A stretch of 64,000 nucleotides of DNA, taken from the NCBI GenBank assembly GCA_020622105.1, contig JAHRYP010000009.1:487-64486 (forward strand), read 5' to 3'. The position numbers and the translations under genes are program-made. Shown one piece after another: positions 47,560 to 55,937 of this stretch (positions are counted from its first letter, which is position 1; every line of letters begins with the position of its first letter). The notes under the pieces were generated by a model. That model was not told where the DNA came from. It did not search any database and worked only from the letters and a program-made list of their open reading frames with translations. This DNA comes from Methylotenera sp. (GTDB lineage: Bacteria > Pseudomonadota > Gammaproteobacteria > Burkholderiales > Methylophilaceae).

Positions 47560-48540
47560 GTGCAAAACATTCAGGCATCAGCATCATTAAAACAGCAAGC
47601 AAGTGTTAATCAGCTTGCGGCACCTTTAATTAGTCAATTATTAGCGCAAGCAAATACGCTGCAGCTTGGCGTCTCGAAGCATGAATCCGGCTGTACTATT
47701 GTCGATGCAGGCATTCAACACGCGGGTAGCGCGGAAGCTGGCAGGCTGATTGCTGAAATATGTATGGGTGGCCTTGGTCGTGTTGCCTTGCAAGCTGATG
47801 ACCGCTTTTCTGGCTGGACTGAGGCGGTTGCTGTGACTTCTACGTCTCCGGTGCTGGCTTGCCTTGCCAGCCAATATGCAGGTTGGGCATTGAGCCATGA
47901 AAAGTTTTTCTCATTGGGTTCTGGCCCGGCACGTGCATTGGCGCAGCGTGAAGATTTATTCAAAGAGCTGGCTTATGTTGATAGCGCGAGCAGTACTTGC
48001 ATTGTGCTGGAAACTGACAAAGTGCCCCCGCTACAGGTGATTGAAAAGATTGTGCGTGATACCAAAGTGACACCTGAAAATCTAACAATTATTCTAACGC
48101 CAACCAGTAGTATTGCAGGTGTGGTGCAGATTGTTGGTCGCGTACTTGAAGTAGCGTTGCACAAAGCGCATACACTGCATTTTCCGCTGGAAAACATTGT
48201 CAGCGGTTCCGGCTTGGCTGTGCTGCCGCCGGTAGCTAAAGACTTTATGACGGCGATGGGACGCACCAACGATGCAATTTTGTTTGGTGGCTATGTGCAT
48301 CTGCAAGTACGTGGCGACGATGCAGCTGCTGCAAAATTGGCTGCTGATCTGCCTAGTAGTGCTTCAAAAGATTACGGTAAAACCTTTGCCGAGGTATTCA
48401 AATTCTACGAAATGGACTTTTATAAGATTGACCCCATGCTGTTCAGCCCTGCCAAAGTCACTATTACCAACGTAGATACTGGTCATGTATTTGAGGGTGG
48501 ATATCTGAATGCGGATTTAATCAATCTTTCATTCTCTTGA
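47560..48540 (+). CDS. mch: methenyl-H4MPT cyclohydrolase
   Basis: Hydrolyses methenyl-H4MPT to formyl-H4MPT. About 326 aa. Starts at GTG 47560 with AAAAGGATAACA before it; the TTG at 47536 has no ribosome site. Family segments include VNQLAAPLISQLLAQANTLQ, GVSKHESGCTIVDAGI, GSGPARALAQREDLFKEL and GSGLAVLPPVAKDFMTAMGR. The substrate-binding EMDFYKIDPMLFSPAKVTI lies near the end. In the cytoplasm it acts between MtdB and the formyltransferase/hydrolase complex, whose genes are not in this window. Confidence 0.96.
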   Translation: MQNIQASASLKQQASVNQLAAPLISQLLAQANTLQLGVSKHESGCTIVDAGIQHAGSAEAGRLIAEICMGGLGRVALQADDRFSGWTEAVAVTSTSPVLACLASQYAGWALSHEKFFSLGSGPARALAQREDLFKELAYVDSASSTCIVLETDKVPPLQVIEKIVRDTKVTPENLTIILTPTSSIAGVVQIVGRVLEVALHKAHTLHFPLENIVSGSGLAVLPPVAKDFMTAMGRTNDAILFGGYVHLQVRGDDAAAAKLAADLPSSASKDYGKTFAEVFKFYEMDFYKIDPMLFSPAKVTITNVDTGHVFEGGYLNADLINLSFS

Positions 48541-48559
48541 ATCGTTTCAGGCCAATTGC

Positions 48560-49468
48560 GTGCGCATTCCTATTTTTACTGACGATGCCGGCTGGCAGGG
48601 CGCCCAGCTCAAACAAGCTTTTGCCAAGCGCAGCGTAGAGGCGGTTTTTGTCTCGTTGCAGGATTGTGTCATCAATCTGGCACAGCAGATTCCAAATATT
48701 CAAATTCCGCATTTCGATACACTGCCGCCAGCTGCTTTTGTGCGCGGCGTTGCTGGCGGCACCTTGCAGCAGGTGATTACACGCCTGAATGTGCTGCATA
48801 TGCTGACGCGGCAGGGTGTGCGTATCTACAACCAGGCGCAGGCGATTGAGCGCACTGTAGATAAAGCTATGACCAGTTTTTTGCTGCGTATGCATGGCGT
48901 GGCTACTCCTGCCACCTGGGTGTGCGAATCAAGAGCGCACATGGAAACTATTCGCCAGCAGGCTGCAAGCGATGACCAACAGTTGGTGCTTAAACCTTTA
49001 TTTGGCTCGCAGGGGCAAGGCGTACGTAAACTGTTGCACAGTGAACCTTTGCCAGTGCCTATGCAGCAGTATGTAGATGGCGTTTACTATCTGCAGCAAT
49101 TAATTGAGACTGCAGATAAGCCACATGACTATCGCGTATTCGTGATTGGCGGCAAGGTGGTTGCTGCGATGAAACGTCAGGGTGAAAGCTGGGTTAATAA
49201 CGTGGCGTCCGGTGGACGCTGTGAAGCGATACAGCCAAGCCGGCAGATGCAAGCTTTAGCTTTAAGCGCAGCGCAAGCGGTAGATATAGACTACTGTGGT
49301 GTGGATATTATTCAGGCTGCAAATGGTGACTATTATGTGCTGGAGGTCAATAGTATCCCAGCATGGCGCGGCTTGCAGGGCGTGACGGATTTTAATATCG
49401 CAGAAGTACTGGTCGATGATTTTTTATCTCAATTGGAATCTTCAACCGTAAGATGCGTTCAGTCATAA
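48560..49468 (+). CDS. RimK-type ATP-grasp ligase of the H4MPT cluster
   Basis: 302 aa from GTG 48560. The RimK family pattern is clear: RIPIFTDDAGWQGAQLKQAF, TRQGVRIYNQAQAIERTVDKA, VLKPLFGSQGQGVRKL (ATP-grasp loop) and VVAAMKRQGESWVNNVASGG. The C-terminal metal-binding set is GVDIIQAANGDYYVLEVNSIPAWRGLQ. In methanogens RimK-like MptN adds glutamate to H4MPT, so a glutamate ligase for H4MPT or the polyglutamate of methylofuran is likely. It follows mch by 19 bp. Confidence 0.9.
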   Translation: MRIPIFTDDAGWQGAQLKQAFAKRSVEAVFVSLQDCVINLAQQIPNIQIPHFDTLPPAAFVRGVAGGTLQQVITRLNVLHMLTRQGVRIYNQAQAIERTVDKAMTSFLLRMHGVATPATWVCESRAHMETIRQQAASDDQQLVLKPLFGSQGQGVRKLLHSEPLPVPMQQYVDGVYYLQQLIETADKPHDYRVFVIGGKVVAAMKRQGESWVNNVASGGRCEAIQPSRQMQALALSAAQAVDIDYCGVDIIQAANGDYYVLEVNSIPAWRGLQGVTDFNIAEVLVDDFLSQLESSTVRCVQS

Positions 49469-49477
49469 GGAAGTGTA

Positions 49478-50326
49478 ATGGGCCTTAAAAAATTTACGTC
49501 TGCGCAATTAGCCAAAGCCTATAAAACAGCCTGCATGGCAGAGTTGCAGGCCTTAAAGCCAGGTAATGTACATGCATTTGCCGATGGTCACGGCATGACT
49601 GTTCATGACTTTATCAAGAGTGCAGAAGTGACGGCGGAGATTATTACCAGGCCGGATTTAAGTCTCGGGGAGCGCATTTTTTACGCGGCAGAAGCCACAA
49701 AAAATGTGGTCGGTCAAAATACCAATCTAGGCGTATTGCTGCTGTGTGCGCCTATTATAGAGGCGGCATTGCAACTGACTGACGGGCAGACATTAAGGCA
49801 GAGCCTACATGAGACCTTGTTGCAACTTACTGTGAGTGATGCTGAGTATGTGTCAAGAGCGATTGTACTGGCGAGCCCCGGAGGTTTGGGAAGTGCTGCA
49901 GAATACGATGTGCGAGATATACCAAGTGTTAGCCTGCTGAAAATGATGAGTGCCGCACAAGGTAGAGACCGTATTGCATGGCAGTATGCCAATAACTTTT
50001 ACGACATCATGGAGTTTGGTTGGCCTCGCTATGCTGATGCCATGATTAAGTGGGCAAACCCGGCATGGTCTGCCACAGCGTTATATCTGGCTTATTTGGC
50101 GCATTATCCTGATACGCATGTTGTACGTAAATTCGGTGACGCTTTCGCTGAAGGTTTAAAGCAGGAGGCTGCTGAGTTTGAACGGATGCACAGTGCAGCA
50201 GAGAATCCTAAGCTGGTACAAAAAAGGCTGCTAGACTGGGATGCCTCGCTTAAATTGCGTGGTATTAATCCGGGTACCAGTGCTGATCTGACTGTGGCAA
50301 CGCTTCTGGTAAGCGAGTTGATATAG
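49478..50326 (+). CDS. CitG/MdcB-like protein (triphosphoribosyl-dephospho-CoA synthase family)
   Basis: 282 aa. Motifs of the CitG family are KPGNVHAFADGHGM near residues 27-40, NTNLGVLLLCAPIIEA near 81-96, PGGLGSAAEYDVRD near 131-144 and the C-terminal NPGTSADLTVATLLVSEL. CitG makes the citrate lyase prosthetic-group precursor from ATP and dephospho-CoA, but no citrate lyase or malonate decarboxylase is here. As a regular member of H4MPT gene islands it probably transfers ribosyl triphosphate or a related group in cofactor synthesis; the actual reaction is not known to me. GGAAGT serves as ribosome site, 9 bp after the RimK-like gene. Confidence 0.85.
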   Translation: MGLKKFTSAQLAKAYKTACMAELQALKPGNVHAFADGHGMTVHDFIKSAEVTAEIITRPDLSLGERIFYAAEATKNVVGQNTNLGVLLLCAPIIEAALQLTDGQTLRQSLHETLLQLTVSDAEYVSRAIVLASPGGLGSAAEYDVRDIPSVSLLKMMSAAQGRDRIAWQYANNFYDIMEFGWPRYADAMIKWANPAWSATALYLAYLAHYPDTHVVRKFGDAFAEGLKQEAAEFERMHSAAENPKLVQKRLLDWDASLKLRGINPGTSADLTVATLLVSELI

Positions 50327-50670
50327 CAGTTTTTTAAGATCACATATCAGTGGTCATCATGTGATTGATATTCCGTGTAGGGTTGACCGAGATTGTTTTT
50401 GCTTACTTTGTACATTACAATGAATTTAACTTGATGCAATTAAGATTCCAGCCCCTAATTCGGAATCTGGGTGCTTAACTCATCTGCTTTTCAGTTATTG
50501 GGGAAATAATTTAAAAGCAGATTGGGGTGTGAGCTGAAACTTATAATTTCATGGCAGTGTTATATTAAAAATATGCATTGTTTTGATTATGCCCTGAATT
50601 TCGTTGGACAAATGAGTTTTGCAAGTAAGGCTTTAAAATAAGAACTAATGCGAAAGTTAAAACTATAAAA
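50327..50670. other. intergenic region, 344 bp
   Basis: Between the first H4MPT block and the two-component genes. It begins with an inverted pair ATCACAT/ATGTGAT around 50339-50363, without a T-tract. No promoter with both boxes and no small ORF could be supported. It probably holds the promoter of the regulator gene. Confidence 0.5.
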
Positions 50671-51357
50671 ATGAAAATAGCTTTGTTAGATGATGATTTA
50701 GCCTATGCCGGGATTGTGATTGAGTGGTTGGAGGAGGCTGGTTTCAAGGTTGACCACTTTAAGTCCGGTCTGGATTTTGTTCGCAAGTATCCACACGAGC
50801 ACTATGACCTTTGTATCTTTGATTGGGGACTGCCGGATATGGAAGGCCCTGATGTCATGGTTAGCCTCAAGTTGCGTGCTAATAAACTGCCACCTCTTAT
50901 ATTTCTTACTGGCCATTCTGAAGAGCAGGATATTGTTCGTGTGATAGATGCAGGAGCTGATGACTATGTGGTTAAGCCGGCAAGTCGTGCCATATTGCTG
51001 GCGCGAGTCAATGCTTTATTAAGACGTGCAAACCCACAGCCGAATAATGATCCATGCCTTGAATTTGGATCACTAAAGTTTGATACCAAGTTGCGTCTGG
51101 CCAGTATGGGCGGTGAGGATTTCAAGCTTACTGATAAGGAATTTGACTTGGCGTTATACTTCATGAAGAATGAAGGCGTGTTGCTATCAAGGTCACATTT
51201 GATGCAAGTAGTATGGGGCGCGTCACCGGATATAGAAACACGCAAGGTCGATGTGCATGTCAGTCATTTGCGAACCAAGTTAAAACTCACGCCGGAACAT
51301 GGATGGAAGCTGACCTCTATTTATCAACAGGGTTACAGACTTGAACGTAGTAGTTAA
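50671..51357 (+). CDS. OmpR-family response regulator
   Basis: 228 aa. The receiver domain has the acidic pair DDD at 5-7 (MKIALLDDDLAYAGIVIEWL), phosphoacceptor D51 in LCIFDWGLPDMEG and the Thr/Lys switch (FLTGHSEEQ, YVVKPASRAIL). A winged-helix DNA-binding domain (about 130-225) has FKLTDKEFDLALYFMKNEG, KVDVHVSHLRTKL and IYQQGYRLERS. Partner of the kinase 69 bp downstream. Lying between the H4MPT genes and tal-hps-phi, it may control them; that is positional inference. Confidence 0.94.
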   Translation: MKIALLDDDLAYAGIVIEWLEEAGFKVDHFKSGLDFVRKYPHEHYDLCIFDWGLPDMEGPDVMVSLKLRANKLPPLIFLTGHSEEQDIVRVIDAGADDYVVKPASRAILLARVNALLRRANPQPNNDPCLEFGSLKFDTKLRLASMGGEDFKLTDKEFDLALYFMKNEGVLLSRSHLMQVVWGASPDIETRKVDVHVSHLRTKLKLTPEHGWKLTSIYQQGYRLERSS

Positions 51358-51426
51358 CCCAAATTGCCTTTGACCGCTTGATTCATTTGTAACTGGCAGT
51401 GTCAGTATGGTGATTAAATAAACCTC

Positions 51427-52665
51427 ATGCAATTTAAAGACCGCATTCTTATCATGACAATGATTGGGCTATTTGCCTGTCTGCTTGTCGTAAGTATTGA
51501 GTTTAACACCCACATATTCTCTGCAATCGTCGACAATAAATCAGTAATACATGCGCCGGTCTGGTTGACGTGTTTGATCACGATTGCTCTGGCGGTGCTG
51601 CCCTTATTCTGGTTTCACAAACTGTCACCTGTCTATAGTCTTCTTAGCATCTGTGTTTACATCATAGCTATTGTTTCTCTGGTATTTGCTGCTGCATACT
51701 TTTTTAAAGTATGGGTGCCGCCAACGGGTTTAATTTTGATAACACTACTTGCATACCCTTTATGGAGTTGTAGCAAGCTTAATGCTGCGCAGGCTGCGTT
51801 AGATCAGGCATTGCAGAATTTACAGGATGAACTTGCCAGGTTGGGAATGGAACAGGAGATGGAATCGTCTCATAGCGACGAAGATCCGCAGCAGGCACGC
51901 ATTCATAAATTAGCGTTAACAGCCAAGCACTTACGTGATATGCATAAATCCAGAAGTGATACTCTCATTTTTATTTCTCATGATATTCGTTCGCCATTAG
52001 GCGCCGCAATGCTGCTACTGGATAAGTTCGAACATAATAAATATTCGGTGCGCATGAGGCAATTGCTGGAACGTGCACACACGATGGCAGAAGGTTTTTT
52101 ACAGGCATCTCGTGCAGAAATGTCTGATGTGAACAAATTTCATGTACTGGATATGGTGAGTTTAACGCAGCAGGTCGTTGATGATGCTTATGAGCTATTA
52201 GCAACTAAAGGCATTGTTCTGAAAATGGACCATGCGCAAGATAATGTTTGGGTAAGAGGTGACTTCGGACTTTTGTTCAGGGCGGTGTCTAATATTTTGC
52301 TGAATGCGATTAATTACTCTCCTGCGGGCTCTGTGATTAAGATCGTTATAGAAAATGATGAAGTAGCCCTGCGTTTGAAAGTGATTGATCAGGGCCCAGG
52401 TATTCCTGAAGACAAAATCCAAAAGCTATTTAAACGCTTCAGTCGTGTAGAAAGTGAGTCTCAGGATCAGAACGGCAGTGGCCTCGGCCTGTATTTTGTC
52501 GGAATCACCATCAGGAAACATCGTGGCACCGTCTCAGCAGCCAATATCAACAGCCAAGGTGCAGAGTTTGTAATTACGCTGCCACTCGAGCGTAGAAAAA
52601 GTAATCTCGCGGTTACTGATGATAGAAGAGTTAAACCAGAGTCTACATTTGAGGACACCATATAA
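51427..52665 (+). CDS. membrane histidine kinase, four-helix N-terminus
   Basis: 412 aa. Four membrane helices at about 7-25, 45-63, 71-93 and 98-115, with only short loops between them, so no large extracytoplasmic sensor. A coiled coil follows (about 118-150). HisKA has H185 in IFISHDIRSPLGAAMLLLDK. The ATPase domain shows NAINYSPAG, DQGPGIPE and GSGLGLYFVGITIRKHRG. The C-terminal 25 residues are charged. The signal might be membrane-borne or redox based. It is adjacent to an OmpR-type regulator with which it forms a pair. Helices resemble those following CHASE2 domains in other kinases, but that domain is absent. Confidence 0.92.
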   Translation: MQFKDRILIMTMIGLFACLLVVSIEFNTHIFSAIVDNKSVIHAPVWLTCLITIALAVLPLFWFHKLSPVYSLLSICVYIIAIVSLVFAAAYFFKVWVPPTGLILITLLAYPLWSCSKLNAAQAALDQALQNLQDELARLGMEQEMESSHSDEDPQQARIHKLALTAKHLRDMHKSRSDTLIFISHDIRSPLGAAMLLLDKFEHNKYSVRMRQLLERAHTMAEGFLQASRAEMSDVNKFHVLDMVSLTQQVVDDAYELLATKGIVLKMDHAQDNVWVRGDFGLLFRAVSNILLNAINYSPAGSVIKIVIENDEVALRLKVIDQGPGIPEDKIQKLFKRFSRVESESQDQNGSGLGLYFVGITIRKHRGTVSAANINSQGAEFVITLPLERRKSNLAVTDDRRVKPESTFEDTI

Positions 52666-52737
52666 TTTTTAAGATATAATCTTGGTCTTGATTTTGTGTA
52701 AGACTGTTGTATTCGAATAATTTTTAGGAGGCATGTA

Positions 52738-53688
52738 ATGGCTACTTTATTAGAGCAATTAAAAACTATGACCACAATCGTGGCAGATACAGGTGATGTT
52801 GAAGCAATTAAAGCGGTTAAACCATACGACGCGACAACCAACCCATCATTATTGTTAAAAGCAAGCCAATTGCCACAATACGCTCCATTGATCGAGACTG
52901 CGATTGCTTACGCAAAAGCACAAGGTGGTTCTAAAGAACAACAAATCGACAACGCTGCTGACAAACTGGCTGTATTGATCGGTATGGAAATCGTTAAAGA
53001 AGTGCCAGGCCGTATCTCAACTGAAGTTGATGCGCGTCTGTCATTCAATATTGATGCAATGGTGGCTAAAGGCCGTAAAATCATCAAATTGTACGAAGAA
53101 GCTGGCGTAGATAAAAGCCGCGTTCTGATTAAATTGGCTTCAACCTGGGAAGGCATTAAAGCGGGCGAGATTCTTGAAAAAGAAGGCATCAACTGTAACC
53201 TGACATTGCTGTTCGGTTTCGGTCAGGCACGTGCATGTGCTGAAGCTGGCGTATTCCTGATTTCACCATTCGTTGGCCGTATCCTTGACTGGTACAAAGC
53301 TAAAACTGGCGAGACATACACATCAGAAACAGATCCAGGCGTATTGTCTGTGCGTAAAATCTACGCTTACTATAAAGAACACGGTTACAAAACTGTTGTG
53401 ATGGGTGCTTCATTCCGTAACATCGGTGAAGTAACTGCTTTGGCAGGTTGTGATCGTTTGACTATCGCTCCAAACCTGTTGCAAGAGCTGGAAGCTACAC
53501 AAGGCGAATTAACACGTGTGTTGGTTGATGGCGGCGCTAAAACAGCTGCTCCAGCTAGATTGACAGAAGCTGAGTTCCGCTTTGCATTGAACGAAGATGC
53601 AATGGCAACTGAGAAATTAGCTGAAGGTATTCGCGGTTTCGTTGTTGACCAAAACAAATTGGAAGCAGCATTAAGCGCAAAACTATAA
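52738..53688 (+). CDS. tal: transaldolase
   Basis: Rearranges sugar phosphates to regenerate ribulose 5-phosphate in the RuMP cycle. 316 aa, class-I. The start [20 protein letters not shown] follows a textbook AGGAGG (6 nt spacing). [17 protein letters not shown] lies near residues 26-42. The Schiff-base Lys is in [16 protein letters not shown] near residue 131. [13 protein letters not shown] and [19 protein letters not shown] follow. Codon choice is strongly biased (CCA, GGT, AAA), like hps, so high expression is likely. Confidence 0.97.
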   Translation: MATLLEQLKTMTTIVADTGDVEAIKAVKPYDATTNPSLLLKASQLPQYAPLIETAIAYAKAQGGSKEQQIDNAADKLAVLIGMEIVKEVPGRISTEVDARLSFNIDAMVAKGRKIIKLYEEAGVDKSRVLIKLASTWEGIKAGEILEKEGINCNLTLLFGFGQARACAEAGVFLISPFVGRILDWYKAKTGETYTSETDPGVLSVRKIYAYYKEHGYKTVVMGASFRNIGEVTALAGCDRLTIAPNLLQELEATQGELTRVLVDGGAKTAAPARLTEAEFRFALNEDAMATEKLAEGIRGFVVDQNKLEAALSAKL

Positions 53689-53713
53689 GCAAGTCATCGC
53701 TTGTAGGAAAAAA

Positions 53714-53742
53714 ATTATTAATGCGTAAACCGCATTAATAAT
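53714..53742. promoter_or_regulatory. perfect 12-bp palindrome touching the hps -35 box
   Basis: ATTATTAATGCG, a 5-nt centre TAAAC and its exact inverse. The last base is the first T of the hps TTGACA. In the plus direction no T-tract follows, so it is not a plain terminator of tal. It may be an operator for the hps promoter or a tal mRNA 3' stabiliser. Confidence 0.6.
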
Positions 53743-53770
53743 TGACATAAATAGGCTAGGCATTTACTAT
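53742..53770 (+). promoter_or_regulatory. sigma70 promoter of hps
   Basis: A perfect -35 TTGACA (53742-53747), 17-bp spacer and TACTAT (53765-53770). It lies 90 bp before the hps start, giving a leader of about 84 nt. It fits a strong promoter independent of tal. Confidence 0.75.
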
Positions 53771-53789
53771 AAGTGTCCAGTTTTTTTAG

Positions 53790-53818
53790 AGTGCTATTTT
53801 TCACAAGAAGATAGCACT
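53790..53818 (+). promoter_or_regulatory. 8-bp hairpin in the hps 5' leader
   Basis: AGTGCTAT (53790-53797) and its inverse ATAGCACT (53811-53818) with a 13-nt loop lie inside the predicted hps leader, 42 bp before the ATG. This could stabilise the highly expressed mRNA or, less likely, bind a regulator. Confidence 0.55.
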
Positions 53819-53860
53819 TCAAATTAGCAATATCTTAATATTAATAAACGGAGATACACC

Positions 53861-54493
53861 ATGGCATTAACCCAAATGGCATTAGATTCATTAGATTTCG
53901 ACGCAACAGTTGCTTTGGCAACTACAGTTGCTCCACACGTGGACATCTTGGAAATCGGTACACCATGCATCAAGCACAACGGTATCAAATTGCTTGAAGT
54001 TTTGCGCGCTAAATTCCCAAACAACAAAATCTTGGTTGACTTGAAAACAGCTGACGCTGGTTTCTACGAAGCTGAGCCATTCTTCAAAGCCGGTGCTGAC
54101 ATCGTTACTGTATTAGGTATTTCTGATATCGGTACTATCAAAGGCGTAATTGATGTTGCTAACAAATACGGCAAAAAAGCACAAGTTGACTTGATCAACG
54201 TTGCTGACAAAGCTGCTGTTACTAAAGCAGTTGCTGCTGCTGGCGCGCACATCATTGGCGTTCACACTGGTTTAGACCAACAAGCTGCTGGTCAAACACC
54301 ATTCGCTGACTTGGCTTTAGTTGCTGGTTTGAACTTAGGCGTTGAAATCTCAGTTGCTGGTGGCGTTAAAGCTGCTACAGCTAAACAAGTTGTTGACGCT
54401 GGTGCAACTATCGTTGTTGCTGGTGCTGCTATCTACGGCGCTGCTGATCCAGCTGCTGCAGCTGCAGAAATCACAGCTATCGTTCACGGTTAA
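53861..54493 (+). CDS. hps: 3-hexulose-6-phosphate synthase
   Basis: Fixes formaldehyde onto ribulose 5-phosphate, the entry of the RuMP cycle. 210 aa, orotidine-decarboxylase fold. It has LDSLDFDATVALATTVAPHV, DILEIGTPCIKHNGIKLLE, the catalytic K-x-D in KILVDLKTADAGFYEAE, VDLINVADKAA, HTGLDQQAAGQTPFADL and SVAGGVKAATAK. RBS GGAGATACACC. Codons are extremely biased (GCT, GTT, CCA, AAC), indicating very high expression. Phi follows after a terminator, 131 bp on. Confidence 0.98.
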   Translation: MALTQMALDSLDFDATVALATTVAPHVDILEIGTPCIKHNGIKLLEVLRAKFPNNKILVDLKTADAGFYEAEPFFKAGADIVTVLGISDIGTIKGVIDVANKYGKKAQVDLINVADKAAVTKAVAAAGAHIIGVHTGLDQQAAGQTPFADLALVAGLNLGVEISVAGGVKAATAKQVVDAGATIVVAGAAIYGAADPAAAAAEITAIVHG

Positions 54494-54533
54494 TTCAACC
54501 TCTTTTCAATAAGTCATTATTGAAATGAACGAA

Positions 54534-54572
54534 TAAAAAATCCTGACTCAGCAATGGGTCGGGATTTTTTTT
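54534..54572 (+). terminator. terminator after hps
   Basis: ATCCTGAC and GGTCGGGAT pair (one G-U) around a 9-nt loop, with A6 before and T8 after. A second small hairpin (TTTCAATA/TATTGAAA, 54504-54525) lies just ahead. Together they end most hps transcripts before phi. Confidence 0.8.
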
Positions 54573-54624
54573 ATAAGATTTTTTGATTTAAAAAGTTAAA
54601 CTAAATATAAGAGAAGGACACATC

Positions 54625-55161
54625 ATGAGCAGTCAAGATTTGATTTTGGGTAGACTAACTACTATTTTGTCAGAAACAGATAACAGCAAAGCAGCTACTT
54701 TGTTGAAAATGGTTGAAGAAGCTGGCCGTACATTTATTGGTGGTGCTGGTCGTTCTCTGCTCGTATCACGTTTCTTTGCAATGCGTTTAGTGCACGCTGG
54801 CTACAACGTTAGCATGATTGGTGAAGTCGTTACTCCAGCAATCAAAGCGGGTGACTTGTTGATTCTGGTTTCTGGTTCAGGTGGTACAGAAACATTATTA
54901 CCATTCGTTAAAAAAGCAAAATCAGTGGGTGCTAAGCTGGTTGTGATTTCAATGAAGAAATCTTCTGCAATGGCAGATGTTGCTGACTTGGTTGTTCAAA
55001 TCGGTAACGACAACAGCTTCCCATTAACTAAAGGCATGCCTATGGGCAGCCAATTTGAGCTTTCAACCTTGATTTTCCTTGAAGCAGCTATTGCAGACCT
55101 GATTTTTGCTAAAGGCTTGACTGAAGAAGGTATGCGCGCAATTCACGCTAACTTGGAATAA
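54625..55161 (+). CDS. phi: 6-phospho-3-hexuloisomerase
   Basis: Isomerises hexulose 6-phosphate to fructose 6-phosphate in the RuMP cycle. 178 aa SIS-domain protein. Visible are FIGGAGRSLLVSRFFAMRLVHAGYNVSMIGE near residues 37-67, LLILVSGSGGTETLLPFVKKA and FPLTKGMPMGSQFELSTLIFLEA. RBS AGAAGGACACATC. As a separate gene it differs from the fused hps-phi found in some archaea and Bacillus-like organisms. A terminator follows at 55189. Confidence 0.96.
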   Translation: MSSQDLILGRLTTILSETDNSKAATLLKMVEEAGRTFIGGAGRSLLVSRFFAMRLVHAGYNVSMIGEVVTPAIKAGDLLILVSGSGGTETLLPFVKKAKSVGAKLVVISMKKSSAMADVADLVVQIGNDNSFPLTKGMPMGSQFELSTLIFLEAAIADLIFAKGLTEEGMRAIHANLE

Positions 55162-55188
55162 TAGTTTTTAGTAAACAATAGTTTGATT

Positions 55189-55216
55189 AAAGCCCGGCAA
55201 CTGTCGGGCTTTTTTA
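55189..55216. terminator. terminator between phi and the HisA-like gene
   Basis: AAAGCCCG, loop and CGGGCTTTTTT. It lies 28 bp after phi, and its right end overlaps the stop of the convergent HisA-like gene, so it can serve both. Confidence 0.88.
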
Positions 55217-55918
55217 TTGGTACACGTTCTTGATCTTATCGGCTGATATTTGCTTGCTATGAAGTGCACTGGCAAGCAATACGCCATAAATACCCAGTTG
55301 TTTTAATGTGCTTATATCATCAATATTGCGTACTCCACCGGCTGCGTAAAGATTAAATTCTTTACTATAGCGTTTGAATTTTTCTAACAACTCCAGGTTT
55401 GCGCCTTGGTTCGCGCCCACTTGTGCCAGTGACATCAGTATTACATTTTCAGGCCAAAGATCAGTATTGGTGTGTAAATCGGCAAAGCCTAAGAAACCAG
55501 ACTGATTGCTATCGAGTGACAGTATGAAGTTTTTGTTTAAGTAAGCGCTGATTTCGCCTAAGTCATGTGTAGAGGTGATGCTTTCACTGCCAATCACATG
55601 TGTCAGCTTAAGGTTGTTCCATAAACGCAGATGGTTTGCATTTTTGATGCCTGCATCTAACCAAATTTCAAGTGCAGGGTATTGTTCCTGAATATATTTA
55701 ATAATAGCTGCATGATTGCCTTGCCCTGTAATAGCATCAAGATCAGCGATATATATGCGTTCAAATGGGTATAATTCTAATAGGGCGTTAATGACGTCAA
55801 TGGGCTCGCTGGATTTGCATAATGCAGATTGAATCGGCTGATAATTGCTTCGATCACCCATTTTGGCATGTACGACCATGCCGTTTAATAAATCAATTAC
55901 AGGAATTAATTGCATCAT
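55214..55918 (-). CDS. HisA/HisF-like TIM barrel protein of the H4MPT/methylofuran island
   Basis: About 234 aa from ATG at 55918 (MMQLIPVIDLLNGMVVHAKM), because the longer frame to 56074 adds sequence antisense to the next gene. It resembles HisA: the Asp in VIDLLNG and the second Asp in ILSLDSNQSGF match the two catalytic Asp positions, and the ends AAGGVRNIDDI and GVLLASALHS are phosphate-binding loops. It lies in the opposite direction to its cofactor neighbours. HisA-like proteins of this kind occur in H4MPT-using archaea and methylotrophs and are not the histidine enzyme. A pterin or furan cofactor isomerase role is inferred from context. Confidence 0.85.
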   Translation of the reverse strand: MMQLIPVIDLLNGMVVHAKMGDRSNYQPIQSALCKSSEPIDVINALLELYPFERIYIADLDAITGQGNHAAIIKYIQEQYPALEIWLDAGIKNANHLRLWNNLKLTHVIGSESITSTHDLGEISAYLNKNFILSLDSNQSGFLGFADLHTNTDLWPENVILMSLAQVGANQGANLELLEKFKRYSKEFNLYAAGGVRNIDDISTLKQLGIYGVLLASALHSKQISADKIKNVYQ

Positions 55919-55937
55919 CGAACAGAATAAAAAATTA

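Noticed and set aside
53714..53742. palindrome after tal as a standard terminator
   Set aside because: No T-tract follows in the tal direction; the A-run is on the wrong side.
54590..54624. TTGATT-17-TATAAG promoter just before phi
   Set aside because: The predicted transcript start would lie at or after the AGAAGG ribosome site, so the site would be lost from the mRNA.
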